This document shows, one piece after another, positions 6,655 through 12,178 of a DNA stretch of 12,178 nt. This DNA comes from Chloroflexota bacterium (GTDB lineage: Bacteria > Chloroflexota > Limnocylindria > Limnocylindrales > CSP1-4): assembly GCA_021801545.1 (NCBI GenBank), contig JAJYXX010000399.1:1-12178 (forward strand). Direction: 5' to 3'. The notes under the pieces are model-generated. The model did not search any database, was not told the DNA's origin, and saw nothing but the letters and a program-made list of their open reading frames with translations. Both the position numbers and the translations under genes were made by a program. Each line of letters begins with the position of its first letter. The first letter of the stretch is position 1.

Positions 6655-7533
6655 GTGGAGCGGATCGGTTTCGTCGGCCTGGGCACGATGGGCTCGGCGA
6701 TGGCTGGCCATCTCGTTCGGGCCGGCCATCCGATCGTCGTCTGGAACCGCACCCCCGGCCGGGCCGAGCCGCTCGTTGCACTCGGGGCGACGGAGGCAGC
6801 CAGCCCCGCGGAGCTTGCCGCGGCCTCCGACATCATCGTCCTCTCGGTCTCGGACACCCTCGACGTCGAGGCGATCCTCTTCGGTCCGGGCGGCGTGGCC
6901 GAGGGAGCCGCGCCCGGCAGCCTCGTGATCGACACCTCGACGATCTCGCCCTCGGCCACCCGCACGTTCGCCGAGCGCCTGGCGGCGCAGGGGGTCGACC
7001 TCGTGGACGCGCCCGTCTCGGGTGGTTCGGAGGGCGCCCAGAAGGCGACGCTCACGATCTTCCTCGGCGGTCGGGCTGCGGCCGTCGAGCGGGCGCGCCC
7101 GATCCTCGAGCGGCTCGGCAGAACGATCACCCACTTCGGCCCGTCGGGCAACGGCCAGGCGGTGAAGGCCGTGAACCAGGTGATGATCGCCGGTCTCTAT
7201 CTCGCGGTCGCCGAGGGCCTCGTGCTCGCGATGAAGGCGGGGCTCGATCCGGAGCAGGTCGTCTCTGCGCTCGGCGGCGGCGTTGCCGGCAGCTGGGTCC
7301 TGGCTAACCGGAGCGCGAAGATGATCGCTAACGAGTACCCGCTCGGCTTCCGGACGTCACTCCACCTCAAGGATCTCGGGATCGCACTCGCGATGGCCCG
7401 CGAGCTCGGCGTCGTCCTGCCGGTGGCCGCCCTGACGGCCCAGTTCGAGAACGGTCTCGTCGCGCGCGGCTTCGGTGACGAAGACCTGTCGAACCTGGCC
7501 CGGGTGATCCGGGAGCTCTCCGCGCTCGACTGA
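6655..7533 (+). CDS. NAD(P)-dependent beta-hydroxyacid dehydrogenase (3-hydroxyisobutyrate dehydrogenase / tartronate semialdehyde reductase family)
   Basis: The 292-residue product, usual length for the family, starts with a Rossmann motif GFVGLGTMG at 5-13 and WNRT at 30-33, where the Arg suggests NADP preference. The substrate loop DAPVSGGSEGA is at 118-128, catalytic Lys171 in GNGQAVKAVNQ with Asn174, and KDLGIALA at 239-246. These establish the beta-hydroxyacid dehydrogenase fold, but the substrate (3-hydroxyisobutyrate, tartronate semialdehyde, succinic semialdehyde or an imine) cannot be chosen. The start is GTG at 6655, with AGGAGG at 6644-6649 five bases before. The open frame extends upstream through tRNA-Arg, which rules out earlier starts. 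It begins 46 nt after tRNA-Arg and converges on the phosphofructokinase gene with 42 nt between stops and no clear terminator. Confidence 0.9.
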   Translation: MERIGFVGLGTMGSAMAGHLVRAGHPIVVWNRTPGRAEPLVALGATEAASPAELAAASDIIVLSVSDTLDVEAILFGPGGVAEGAAPGSLVIDTSTISPSATRTFAERLAAQGVDLVDAPVSGGSEGAQKATLTIFLGGRAAAVERARPILERLGRTITHFGPSGNGQAVKAVNQVMIAGLYLAVAEGLVLAMKAGLDPEQVVSALGGGVAGSWVLANRSAKMIANEYPLGFRTSLHLKDLGIALAMARELGVVLPVAALTAQFENGLVARGFGDEDLSNLARVIRELSALD

Positions 7534-7575
7534 CGAGCCGACGGGTGCCCAACTGACGAGTCCGCCTGACCGCGC

Positions 7576-8766
7576 TCAGTCCCGGGCGACCTCCGCCGCC
7601 GTCAGCAGGAGCGGATGGCCGAGCCGGTTGGCATACGTCGGCCGGTAGCGGTTCGTGTCGTAGGCGGTGGCGACGTCGATCATCCGCGGACCGAGGCCTG
7701 GTTCCGGCAGGTGCGTGTGCGCATATTTACCGTCCTGGATTGCCACCATCCGCCCCGTCACGCCGTCGCGGATCAGGTCCATGGCGACATTGGCGAACGT
7801 GATCGCGACCATCTGGTCGAGCGAGTCTGCCTCACCGCTGCGGAGGTCGTAGGTCAGCTCGCTGGCGACCGTGTCCTCGCCGGTCCGCGCCTTCAGCTCG
7901 TTGGCCAGGACCTCGGCGATGTTCGCCTTGTGCCGATGGCCGAACGCATCCGGCTCGCCGGTCTCGGCGATCGCCCCGCCCTTCCAGATCGCGCCCTCGG
8001 CTGCGATCACGAACGCGTAGCGGCTCGGGTTGTTTTGCTTGTCCTCGATGAGCAGCTCAAACAGGTGCTCGAGTTCGAACGGCGCCTCCGGGATCAGGCA
8101 GCGGGCGGAGGTGACATACGCGGTGTAGAGCGCCGAGAAGCCGGCGTCGCGCCCGAAGATGCGAAAGAACCCGATCCGTTCGTGCGAGCCGAGGGTCGTG
8201 CGCTGGCGGTTGATCAGCTCCTTGGCCCGGGTGATCGCCGACGAGAAGCCGATGCAGTACTCGGTGCCCTGGACGTCGTTGTCCATCGTCTTCGGGATCG
8301 CGATCAGCGACACGCCCTCGTCGACGAGGGCACGCGAGAAGCTCAGCGTGTCGTCGCCACCGATCGTCACGAGGTAGTCGAGCTCGAGCGACTCGATGTT
8401 GCCCAGGACGAGCGACGTCAGGTCGAAGACGTCCTCGCCCTTGCGGAACGTCTCGGCCCGTCCGGCGGGCAGCCAACCCGGCAGCGTCCGCGACCGCATC
8501 TTGCGTGGATTCGTGCGCGACGTGTGGAGTATCGTGCCGCCGGTGCGGTCGATCGTCCGGGTGTTGATCCGGTCGAGCTTCATGAGGTAGTCGGGGTCGA
8601 GCTCGGGGCCCGGGTGCATGTGGGTCAGACCCTCCCACCCGCGCCGGATGCCGATGACCTCGTAGCCGAGCTCGGTCGAGCGATAGACGACGCTCTTGAT
8701 GACGGAGTTCAAGCCCGGCACATCGCCGCCGCCGGTGAGGATCCCGATCCGGCGCCTGCGTTCCAT
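7576..8766 (-). CDS. 6-phosphofructokinase, PPi-dependent type predicted
   Basis: Phosphorylates fructose 6-phosphate, or the reverse if PPi-linked. The 396-residue protein has GILTGGGDVPGLN at 8-20, IGGDD at 135-139, PKTMDND at 158-164, GTEYCIGF at 167-174, GRDAG at 205-209 and AAEGA. The phosphoryl-donor site carries Asp139 in GGDD and Lys159 in PKT. In this superfamily ATP enzymes usually have Gly at both places (GGDGS, PGT), whereas the Asp plus Lys pair marks the PPi-dependent group, so pyrophosphate is the predicted donor. The start is ATG at 8766, seven bases after a perfect AGGAGG (8779-8774); an in-frame upstream ATG at 8817 has a non-conserved 17-residue lead and is rejected. Divergent from the TadA-like gene. 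Confidence 0.93.
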   Translation of the reverse strand: MERRRRIGILTGGGDVPGLNSVIKSVVYRSTELGYEVIGIRRGWEGLTHMHPGPELDPDYLMKLDRINTRTIDRTGGTILHTSRTNPRKMRSRTLPGWLPAGRAETFRKGEDVFDLTSLVLGNIESLELDYLVTIGGDDTLSFSRALVDEGVSLIAIPKTMDNDVQGTEYCIGFSSAITRAKELINRQRTTLGSHERIGFFRIFGRDAGFSALYTAYVTSARCLIPEAPFELEHLFELLIEDKQNNPSRYAFVIAAEGAIWKGGAIAETGEPDAFGHRHKANIAEVLANELKARTGEDTVASELTYDLRSGEADSLDQMVAITFANVAMDLIRDGVTGRMVAIQDGKYAHTHLPEPGLGPRMIDVATAYDTNRYRPTYANRLGHPLLLTAAEVARD

Positions 8767-8783
8767 GGAACCGCCTCCTCGCT

Positions 8784-8847
8784 GGTTGCGTGGGTGATCC
8801 GGCCGGCCGCAACCCACTGTTGCGCGGCCGCCGGCTGGCGAATCCTA
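8784..8847 (-). promoter_or_regulatory. Promoter and structured 5' leader of the phosphofructokinase gene
   Basis: On the minus strand TAGGAT (8847-8842) fits TANNNT and would start transcription near 8835. The leader then holds CGCAAC (8824-8819), GGTTGCG (8814-8808) and CGCAACC (8790-8784): the middle segment can pair with either the first (6 bp) or the third (7 bp), which lies just before the Shine-Dalgarno. Alternative folds are possible, but regulation is not established. Confidence 0.4.
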
Positions 8848-8876
8848 CCGCCCGCCGGGCACGACGTGCCGGCCCC

Positions 8877-8884
8877 TGTATCAT
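8877..8884 (+). promoter_or_regulatory. -10 promoter placing transcription start at the TadA-like ATG (leaderless)
   Basis: TG followed by TATCAT (8879-8884) ends 6 nt before the ATG at 8891, so transcription would begin at or next to the start codon, giving a leaderless mRNA. There is no Shine-Dalgarno, which agrees. The context CCCCTGTATCATCG almost repeats the SRP RNA promoter. No -35 is recognisable. Confidence 0.55.
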
Positions 8885-8890
8885 CGGGTC

Positions 8891-9361
8891 ATGAACTACG
8901 AGCTGTTCATGGGCGAAGCACTCGCCGAGGCGCAGCTGGCGGTCGCACGGGGCGAGCGTCCCGTCGCGGCGGTCGCGGTCGTCAACGACGCGATGGTGGC
9001 GCGCGCCCACGACCGGGTGAACGAGACGAACGACCCCACCGCCCACGCCGTCGTTGTCGCGCTGCGCGATGCGGCACGCAAGCTGGGCACCTCCCAGCTC
9101 GGCGAAGCGACGATCTTCGCCACCCTCGAGCCCTGCGCGATGTGCGTGGGTGCCCTGCTCGCCAGCGACGTCCAGGCGCTCGTCTTCGCTGCGCCGAACG
9201 AGCTCGAGGGGGCCGCCGGCACCGTGATCCAGCTGGCCCAGCAGCCCGCCCTCCCGCGGCGGATGCAGGTCGTCTCCGGGATCCGTCGGCGCGAGGCCGA
9301 GGATCTCTTCGAGCTCGCGCCGGCCGCGGTCGCCGAGCACGGCGCGGTCAGCGGCCGCTGA
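8891..9361 (+). CDS. TadA-like CMP/dCMP-type deaminase fold protein lacking the catalytic Glu (HAV)
   Basis: The 156-residue protein has the tRNA adenosine deaminase layout: EALAEAQLAVARGERPVAAV (TadA: G-E-x-P-V-G-A), DPTAHAVVVALRDAARKLGT at 48-67, TLEPCAMCVGAL at 78-89, then FAAPNELEGAAGT. Zinc ligands His52, Cys82 and Cys85 are present. The proton-shuttle Glu of HAE is replaced: the codons at 9041-9049 read CAC GCC GTC, so residue 54 is Val. GAG to GTC needs two changes, so a single base error is unlikely. The same Glu-to-Val change characterises the non-catalytic eukaryotic subunit Tad3/ADAT3. The base-contacting Asn of TadA also appears to be Asp41 here. It stands where tadA stands in B. 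subtilis, upstream of tRNA-Ser, SRP RNA and dnaX. Likely not a working deaminase alone; scaffold, partner subunit or relic are the options. Confidence 0.85.
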   Translation: MNYELFMGEALAEAQLAVARGERPVAAVAVVNDAMVARAHDRVNETNDPTAHAVVVALRDAARKLGTSQLGEATIFATLEPCAMCVGALLASDVQALVFAAPNELEGAAGTVIQLAQQPALPRRMQVVSGIRRREAEDLFELAPAAVAEHGAVSGR

Positions 9362-9381
9362 CCTCCCACCGCTGACGGTTC

Positions 9382-9444
9382 GTTGACCGGTGGCCACTGA
9401 CCGGCCGTTGACCGGTGGCCACTGACCGGCCGCTGACCGGCCGC
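9382..9444. repeat. Tandem repeat of TGACCGG-type units
   Basis: A 25-nt unit occurs twice, exactly and in tandem (9382-9406, 9407-9431), followed by a partial copy to 9444. Within it an 11-14 nt subunit beginning TGACCGG, alternately followed by TGGCCAC and CCGY, occurs five times; two weaker TGAC copies precede it from 9359. The subunits contain short palindromes (TGGCCA, CCGGCCGG). It fills the gap between the TadA-like stop and the tRNA-Ser(CGA) promoter. Confidence 0.85.
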
Positions 9445-9470
9445 ATCCGAGCGGCACGCTGTCGCGCCTT

Positions 9471-9479
9471 TGGTATCCT
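9471..9479 (+). promoter_or_regulatory. Extended -10 promoter of tRNA-Ser(CGA)
   Basis: TGG-TATCCT fits TGN-TANNNT. The start expected 7 nt after the hexamer falls exactly on the first base of the tRNA (9486). No -35 is clear; the tandem repeat lies directly upstream. Confidence 0.55.
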
Positions 9480-9485
9480 CTCGGC

Positions 9486-9572
<87 letters not shown>

Positions 9573-9645
9573 CTTCCTTTACCTGCCAGGGGCCCGCGCC
9601 GCTCGGTCATCGACCGTCGGCGCGACGCAAGGTCGCCGGCTCTGC

Positions 9646-9733
9646 GGAGAGGTCGCCTAGTGGCCTAGGGCGCCGCACTGGAAATGCGGTATGGGGCAAC
9701 CCATCGCGGGTTCAAATCCCGCCCTCTCCGCCA
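9646..9733 (+). tRNA. tRNA-Ser(GGA)
   Basis: Acceptor GGAGAGG (9646-9652) pairs with CCTCTCC (9723-9729), then discriminator G and an encoded CCA. Anticodon stem CCGCA/TGCGG holds loop CTGGAAA, giving GGA at 9680-9682 (reads UCC/UCU). Class II variable arm and T arm GCGGG-TTCAAAT-CCCGC. There is no TANNNT box in the 74 nt after tRNA-Ser(CGA), so the two are probably co-transcribed. Confidence 0.97.
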
Positions 9734-9766
9734 TCGTCCCGGTGAGATCGCCCCTGGCGTCGCCCC

Positions 9767-9775
9767 TGCTATCAT
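9767..9775 (+). promoter_or_regulatory. Extended -10 promoter of the SRP RNA
   Basis: TGC-TATCAT matches TGN-TANNNT and predicts a start near 9782, where the conserved SRP RNA 5' domain begins. The flanks match the promoter of the TadA-like gene. No -35 is evident. Confidence 0.6.
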
Positions 9776-9781
9776 CGCGGT

Positions 9782-10020
9782 GCCGTGCTAGGCGGGGAAC
9801 TAGCGGTGCCCTGTACCTGCAATCCGCTCCAGCAGGGCTGAATCCCCTCCCGAGGTCTCCGTTCTCGAAAGCCGCCGTCTCGAGCGACGTTGAGGGCCGG
9901 GTCCCGCGCAGCGGCGACTCGCGAACCGTGTCAGGTCCGGAAGGAAGCAGCACTAAGCGATCTTCGCCGGGTGCCGCGGAACGGCCTGGTCCGAGCCGCT
10001 CGACCCTGGAGGGCGCGGGG
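9782..10020 (+). ncRNA. ffs: Signal recognition particle RNA, large bacterial type with Alu domain
   Basis: RNA scaffold of the signal recognition particle, binding Ffh for co-translational membrane targeting. The 5' Alu domain is recognisable by GTGCTAGGCGGGGAACTAGC, GGTGCCCTGTACC, GCAATCCGCT and GCAGGGCTGAATCCCC. The conserved helix 8 (9927-9953) has GTCAGGTCC, a GGAA tetraloop and GGAAGCAGCAC. Helix 5 arms flank it: GGCGA..TCGC with GCGA..TCGCC, and CCCTCC..GGTC near 9845-9857 with GACC..GGAGGG near 10002-10013. The long form with an Alu domain is typical of Bacilli, Clostridia, Thermotoga and some other lineages, not of proteobacteria. Ends are estimated: 5' from the promoter, 3' from the closing helix, so 10020 may be off by some bases. 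dnaX follows, as in B. subtilis. Confidence 0.93.
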
Positions 10021-10055
10021 ACGCTCAGATCGACGGAGGGTGCACGGCCATCGTC

Positions 10056-10061
10056 TACCAT
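10056..10061 (+). promoter_or_regulatory. Possible -10 of dnaX
   Basis: TACCAT fits TANNNT and would leave a leader of about 68 nt before the dnaX GTG. It has no TGN extension and no clear -35. The interval 10021-10135 otherwise shows no gene and no clear SRP RNA terminator, so readthrough from the SRP RNA is an alternative. Confidence 0.3.
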
Positions 10062-10135
10062 CATCGGGGCGGCCGGGATCCGTCCGTCCAGCCTCCGGTT
10101 CGCCGTCCATCACCGTCGCTGATCCCAGGAGCGCC

Positions 10136-11878
10136 GTGAGCTCGACAGCTCCTCACCAGGTTCTCTACCGGCGCTGGCGCGCCCAGACGTTCGGCCAGAT
10201 CGTCGGCCAGGAGGCCGTGGTCGCGACCCTCCGGAACGCGGTCCGTCTGAGCCAGGTCGCCCATGCGCTCCTGTTCGTCGGACCCCGGGGCACGGGCAAG
10301 ACGTCCCTGGCACGGATCGTCGCCAAGGCGCTGAACTGCACGAACCTCCGCGACGGCGAGCCGTGCGACCGCTGCGAGGCCTGCGTCGCGATCCGCGAGG
10401 GCCGGGCGCTCGACGTCATCGAGATGGACGCTGCGTCGAACAACCGCGTCGACGACATGCGCGAACTCCTGGCCCGCACGATGACCGCCCCGTCGGACCT
10501 CCGCCGGAAGGTCTACATCGTCGACGAAGTCCAGCGGATCAAGGAAGGCTGGGACGTGCTCCTGAAGTCGCTCGAGGAGCCGCCCGAGCACGTTGTGTTC
10601 GTCTTCTGCACCACCGATGCAAGCCAGATCCGGCCGGCCGTTCTGTCGCGCGTCCAGCGCTACGACTTCCGTCGTCTCAGCGTGCCCCAGATCGAGGGCA
10701 AGCTGCGGATGATCCTCGAGGCGGACGGGAGGGCGGCCGAGCCCGAGGCGCTCAGCCTGGTGGCCCGGCTCGCCGCGGGCGGGATGCGCGACGCGGAGTC
10801 GATGCTCGACCAGCTCCTTGCCTCGGGCGCCGATCGTCTGACGGCGGACCACGTGCGCGACCTGCTCGGCCTCGCCGAGATCGAATCGGTCGAGCGGTTC
10901 GTGGACGCCCTCGTGCTCGGCGACGTGCTGGGCGGGATCGCCGTCCTCGACGATCTCGAGGAGCATGGGCGCGACTTCCGGGCGTTCCTGGACCAGGTGG
11001 TCGAGACGATCCGGGCGGGGCTCGTGGACGTGCTGTCCGGCCGGACGAGGACACCGGGTGCGGCCAGCGCCGAGCAGCTCGCCGCGGCCGGGCAGCGTCT
11101 CGGCCAGATCGACCCCGCGCGTGGCGGCCCGGGTGGCCTGCGGTTCCAGCTCGAGCTGGCGCTGTTCGCCTCGCCTGGCCCGGTAGACGCCGAGTCGGGT
11201 GCCGTCCGGGAGCCGGCCGCGGCTGCAGCCCGACCCGTCCGGCGGCCGGAACCGCCGACGCGGCCCGCGGCCGAACCATTGGCAGTGCCCTCGGTTGCGC
11301 TATCCCCGATGCTGCCGGTTGAGCCAGCTGCCTCCGTCGTCCCTCGCCCCGTGCCCCCCCCGTCGGCCGCGCCGTCCGCGACGCCTCCCCTCGAGCCGCC
11401 CGTTCCGGCCGCGCAGCCTTCCGCTGTGCCGGCACCTCCCGCGTCGCCGCGCGCGCGGCGGGCCGGGGCTCCGGCAACGGACCCCCCCCGGGCGGCATCG
11501 GCTCCGAGTGCTGCCGCCGACCCGGATCCCCTCGGGGAGCTCCGTCGCCGCTGGCCCGACATCGTCGCCCACATCAGTCGCCATCCTCCGACGAAGCCGC
11601 TGATCACCGCCTGTCGCCCGATCGCGGTCGACGGGAACATCGTTACGCTCGGCTTCCCGGAAGGCCAGACCTTCCTGCGGGATGTCGCCGAGCGGCGCCG
11701 GGGGATCCTCGAGGAAGGCGTGGGGCACTATCTCGGTCGCGCCGTCAACGTCCGCTGCGTGGCAACGAATCTCGATCTCGTTCCCCCGCTCCCGGAGGAT
11801 GCCGAGGACTCGCGTCTGCTCGCCGAGGCCCGCCGGATCTTTGCCGATGACCTCGTTGACGTCGGGGAGGTCGGGTGA
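10136..11878 (+). CDS. dnaX: DNA polymerase III clamp-loader subunit gamma/tau
   Basis: AAA+ motor of the clamp loader that opens the sliding clamp and, as tau, links it to the polymerase. 580 residues from a GTG at 10136, with AGGAG at 10127-10131. YRRWRAQTFGQIVGQE at 11-26 is the usual start; Walker A GPRGTGKTS is at 49-57; four zinc-module cysteines are 68, 77, 80 and 83; Walker B is IVDE at 128-131; the arginine-finger motif is LSRVQRYDF at 170-178, with Val where most DnaX proteins have Cys (SRC). Domain III follows to about 345. Residues 345-460 are a Pro/Ala linker encoded with two runs of eight C (11354-11361, 11482-11489), then a C-terminal domain from DPLGELRRRWPDI. Upstream in-frame codons run through the SRP RNA and are not coding. 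ybaB follows. Confidence 0.95.
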   Translation: MSSTAPHQVLYRRWRAQTFGQIVGQEAVVATLRNAVRLSQVAHALLFVGPRGTGKTSLARIVAKALNCTNLRDGEPCDRCEACVAIREGRALDVIEMDAASNNRVDDMRELLARTMTAPSDLRRKVYIVDEVQRIKEGWDVLLKSLEEPPEHVVFVFCTTDASQIRPAVLSRVQRYDFRRLSVPQIEGKLRMILEADGRAAEPEALSLVARLAAGGMRDAESMLDQLLASGADRLTADHVRDLLGLAEIESVERFVDALVLGDVLGGIAVLDDLEEHGRDFRAFLDQVVETIRAGLVDVLSGRTRTPGAASAEQLAAAGQRLGQIDPARGGPGGLRFQLELALFASPGPVDAESGAVREPAAAAARPVRRPEPPTRPAAEPLAVPSVALSPMLPVEPAASVVPRPVPPPSAAPSATPPLEPPVPAAQPSAVPAPPASPRARRAGAPATDPPRAASAPSAAADPDPLGELRRRWPDIVAHISRHPPTKPLITACRPIAVDGNIVTLGFPEGQTFLRDVAERRRGILEEGVGHYLGRAVNVRCVATNLDLVPPLPEDAEDSRLLAEARRIFADDLVDVGEVG

Positions 11879-11884
11879 ATCCCA

Positions 11885-11960
11885 CCGGGTCTCCGGTGCG
11901 CCGGGCGGGCGCATCACGCAGACTTGACGCTGGCGGGACGGCGCGACCGACGAGACCCGG
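11885..11960 (+). repeat. Inverted repeat in the dnaX-ybaB gap
   Basis: CCGGGTCTC at 11885-11893 is the reverse complement of GAGACCCGG at 11952-11960, with 58 nt between. A smaller hairpin ACCGG-GTCT-CCGGT overlaps the left arm. There is no T tract, so it is not a standard terminator; dnaX and ybaB are probably co-transcribed. Significance is uncertain in such GC-rich DNA. Confidence 0.4.
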
Positions 11961-11994
11961 CTCTGACCGTCCGTTCGATGGAGGAATGACCTGA

Positions 11995-12178
11995 ATGGGG
12001 ATGGCGAACCTGCAGCGCATGGCGCAGCAGATGCAGCAGGAGATGGTGCGGGTCCAGCAGGAGCTGGAGACGTTGACCGTGAGCGGCTCGGCCGGGGGCG
12101 GGGTCGTGACGGCCACCGTGACCGGCCAGCAGGAGCTCATCTCGCTGACGATCGATCCGTCCGCGGTGGATCCAGCCG
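11995..12178 (+). CDS. YbaB/EbfC family nucleoid-associated protein (3' end cut by window edge)
   Basis: 61 codons are visible, starting MGMANLQRMAQQMQQEM. An N-terminal Gln/Met-rich helix (residues 4-27) is followed by VSGSAGGGVVTATVTGQQELISLTID, the family signature (G-x-G-x-V-x-x-x-x-x-G ... I-x-I-D/S), up to residue 61 of roughly 105 expected. Members are small dimeric DNA-binding proteins, and in many bacteria the gene lies between dnaX and recR, as expected here with recR beyond the edge. The start at 11995 is chosen because GGAGGA (11980-11985) lies nine bases before it; ATG at 12001 is the alternative. Its 116-nt distance from dnaX is wider than usual. Confidence 0.93.
   Translation, partial: MGMANLQRMAQQMQQEMVRVQQELETLTVSGSAGGGVVTATVTGQQELISLTIDPSAVDPA

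Noticed and set aside
7534..7575. Bidirectional terminator between the convergent dehydrogenase and phosphofructokinase genes
   Set aside because: I found no stable hairpin with a T tract on either strand in these 42 nt.
9890..10135. N-terminal extension of dnaX starting at 9890
   Set aside because: It would pass through the SRP RNA. Conserved DnaX sequence starts just after the GTG at 10136, which has a proper ribosome site.
11354..11489. Two runs of eight C in dnaX as programmed or transcriptional slippage sites making a gamma form
   Set aside because: After a shift at the first run, the +1 frame stays open to 11603 and the -1 frame to about 11850, so no short tail ending near the run is produced. 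The runs fit a Pro/Ala linker in GC-rich DNA. Only protein or RNA data could revive the idea.

Overview
The window is very GC-rich bacterial chromosome, by eye around 70% G+C. GTG and TTG starts are common and nearly every gene has long open shadow frames on its other strand. Short promoters of TANNNT type recur, several with a TGN extension and no clear -35. The large SRP RNA with an Alu domain, a type I-beta DAHP synthase of Thermotoga type, a shikimate kinase/dehydroquinate synthase fusion and a PPi-type phosphofructokinase together suggest a deep-branching high-GC lineage. A Chloroflexota member (for example the Limnocylindria group) is my best guess, but an actinobacterium-like lineage is not excluded. 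This is inference; no marker gene for taxonomy is present.

Region 1 (1-6053, minus strand) is a tightly packed shikimate-pathway operon transcribed right to left: aroF (DAHP synthase), aroA (EPSP synthase), aroE (shikimate dehydrogenase), aroC (chorismate synthase) and an aroK-aroB fusion that runs off the left edge. The genes overlap by 4 nt or are separated by 1-8 nt. Only 3-dehydroquinate dehydratase is not seen.

Region 2 (6054-6411) is the control region of that operon. It holds a TTGACA / TAAGGT promoter, an 11-codon leader peptide with consecutive Phe-Phe-Tyr codons, GC-rich hairpins, and a perfect hairpin with a T tract (intrinsic terminator on the minus strand) just before aroF. This has the layout of a ribosome-mediated attenuator sensing Phe/Tyr supply.

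Region 3 (6386-9361) holds tRNA-Ser(GCT) and tRNA-Arg with an unusual GCG anticodon, a beta-hydroxyacid dehydrogenase, a convergent phosphofructokinase carrying PPi-type residues, and a TadA-like deaminase that lacks the catalytic glutamate (HAV instead of HAE).

Region 4 (9382-12178) holds a short tandem repeat, tRNA-Ser(CGA), tRNA-Ser(GGA), the large SRP RNA, dnaX and the start of a YbaB/EbfC gene. The order tadA-like, tRNA-Ser, SRP RNA, dnaX, ybaB resembles the tadA-scr-dnaX-yaaK-recR neighbourhood of Bacillus subtilis, so the deaminase-like gene looks like the positional counterpart of tadA.

The two most interesting points are the apparent Phe/Tyr attenuator in front of the whole aro operon, and the pairing of a glutamate-less TadA-like protein with a tRNA-Arg whose anticodon would not need A-to-I editing.
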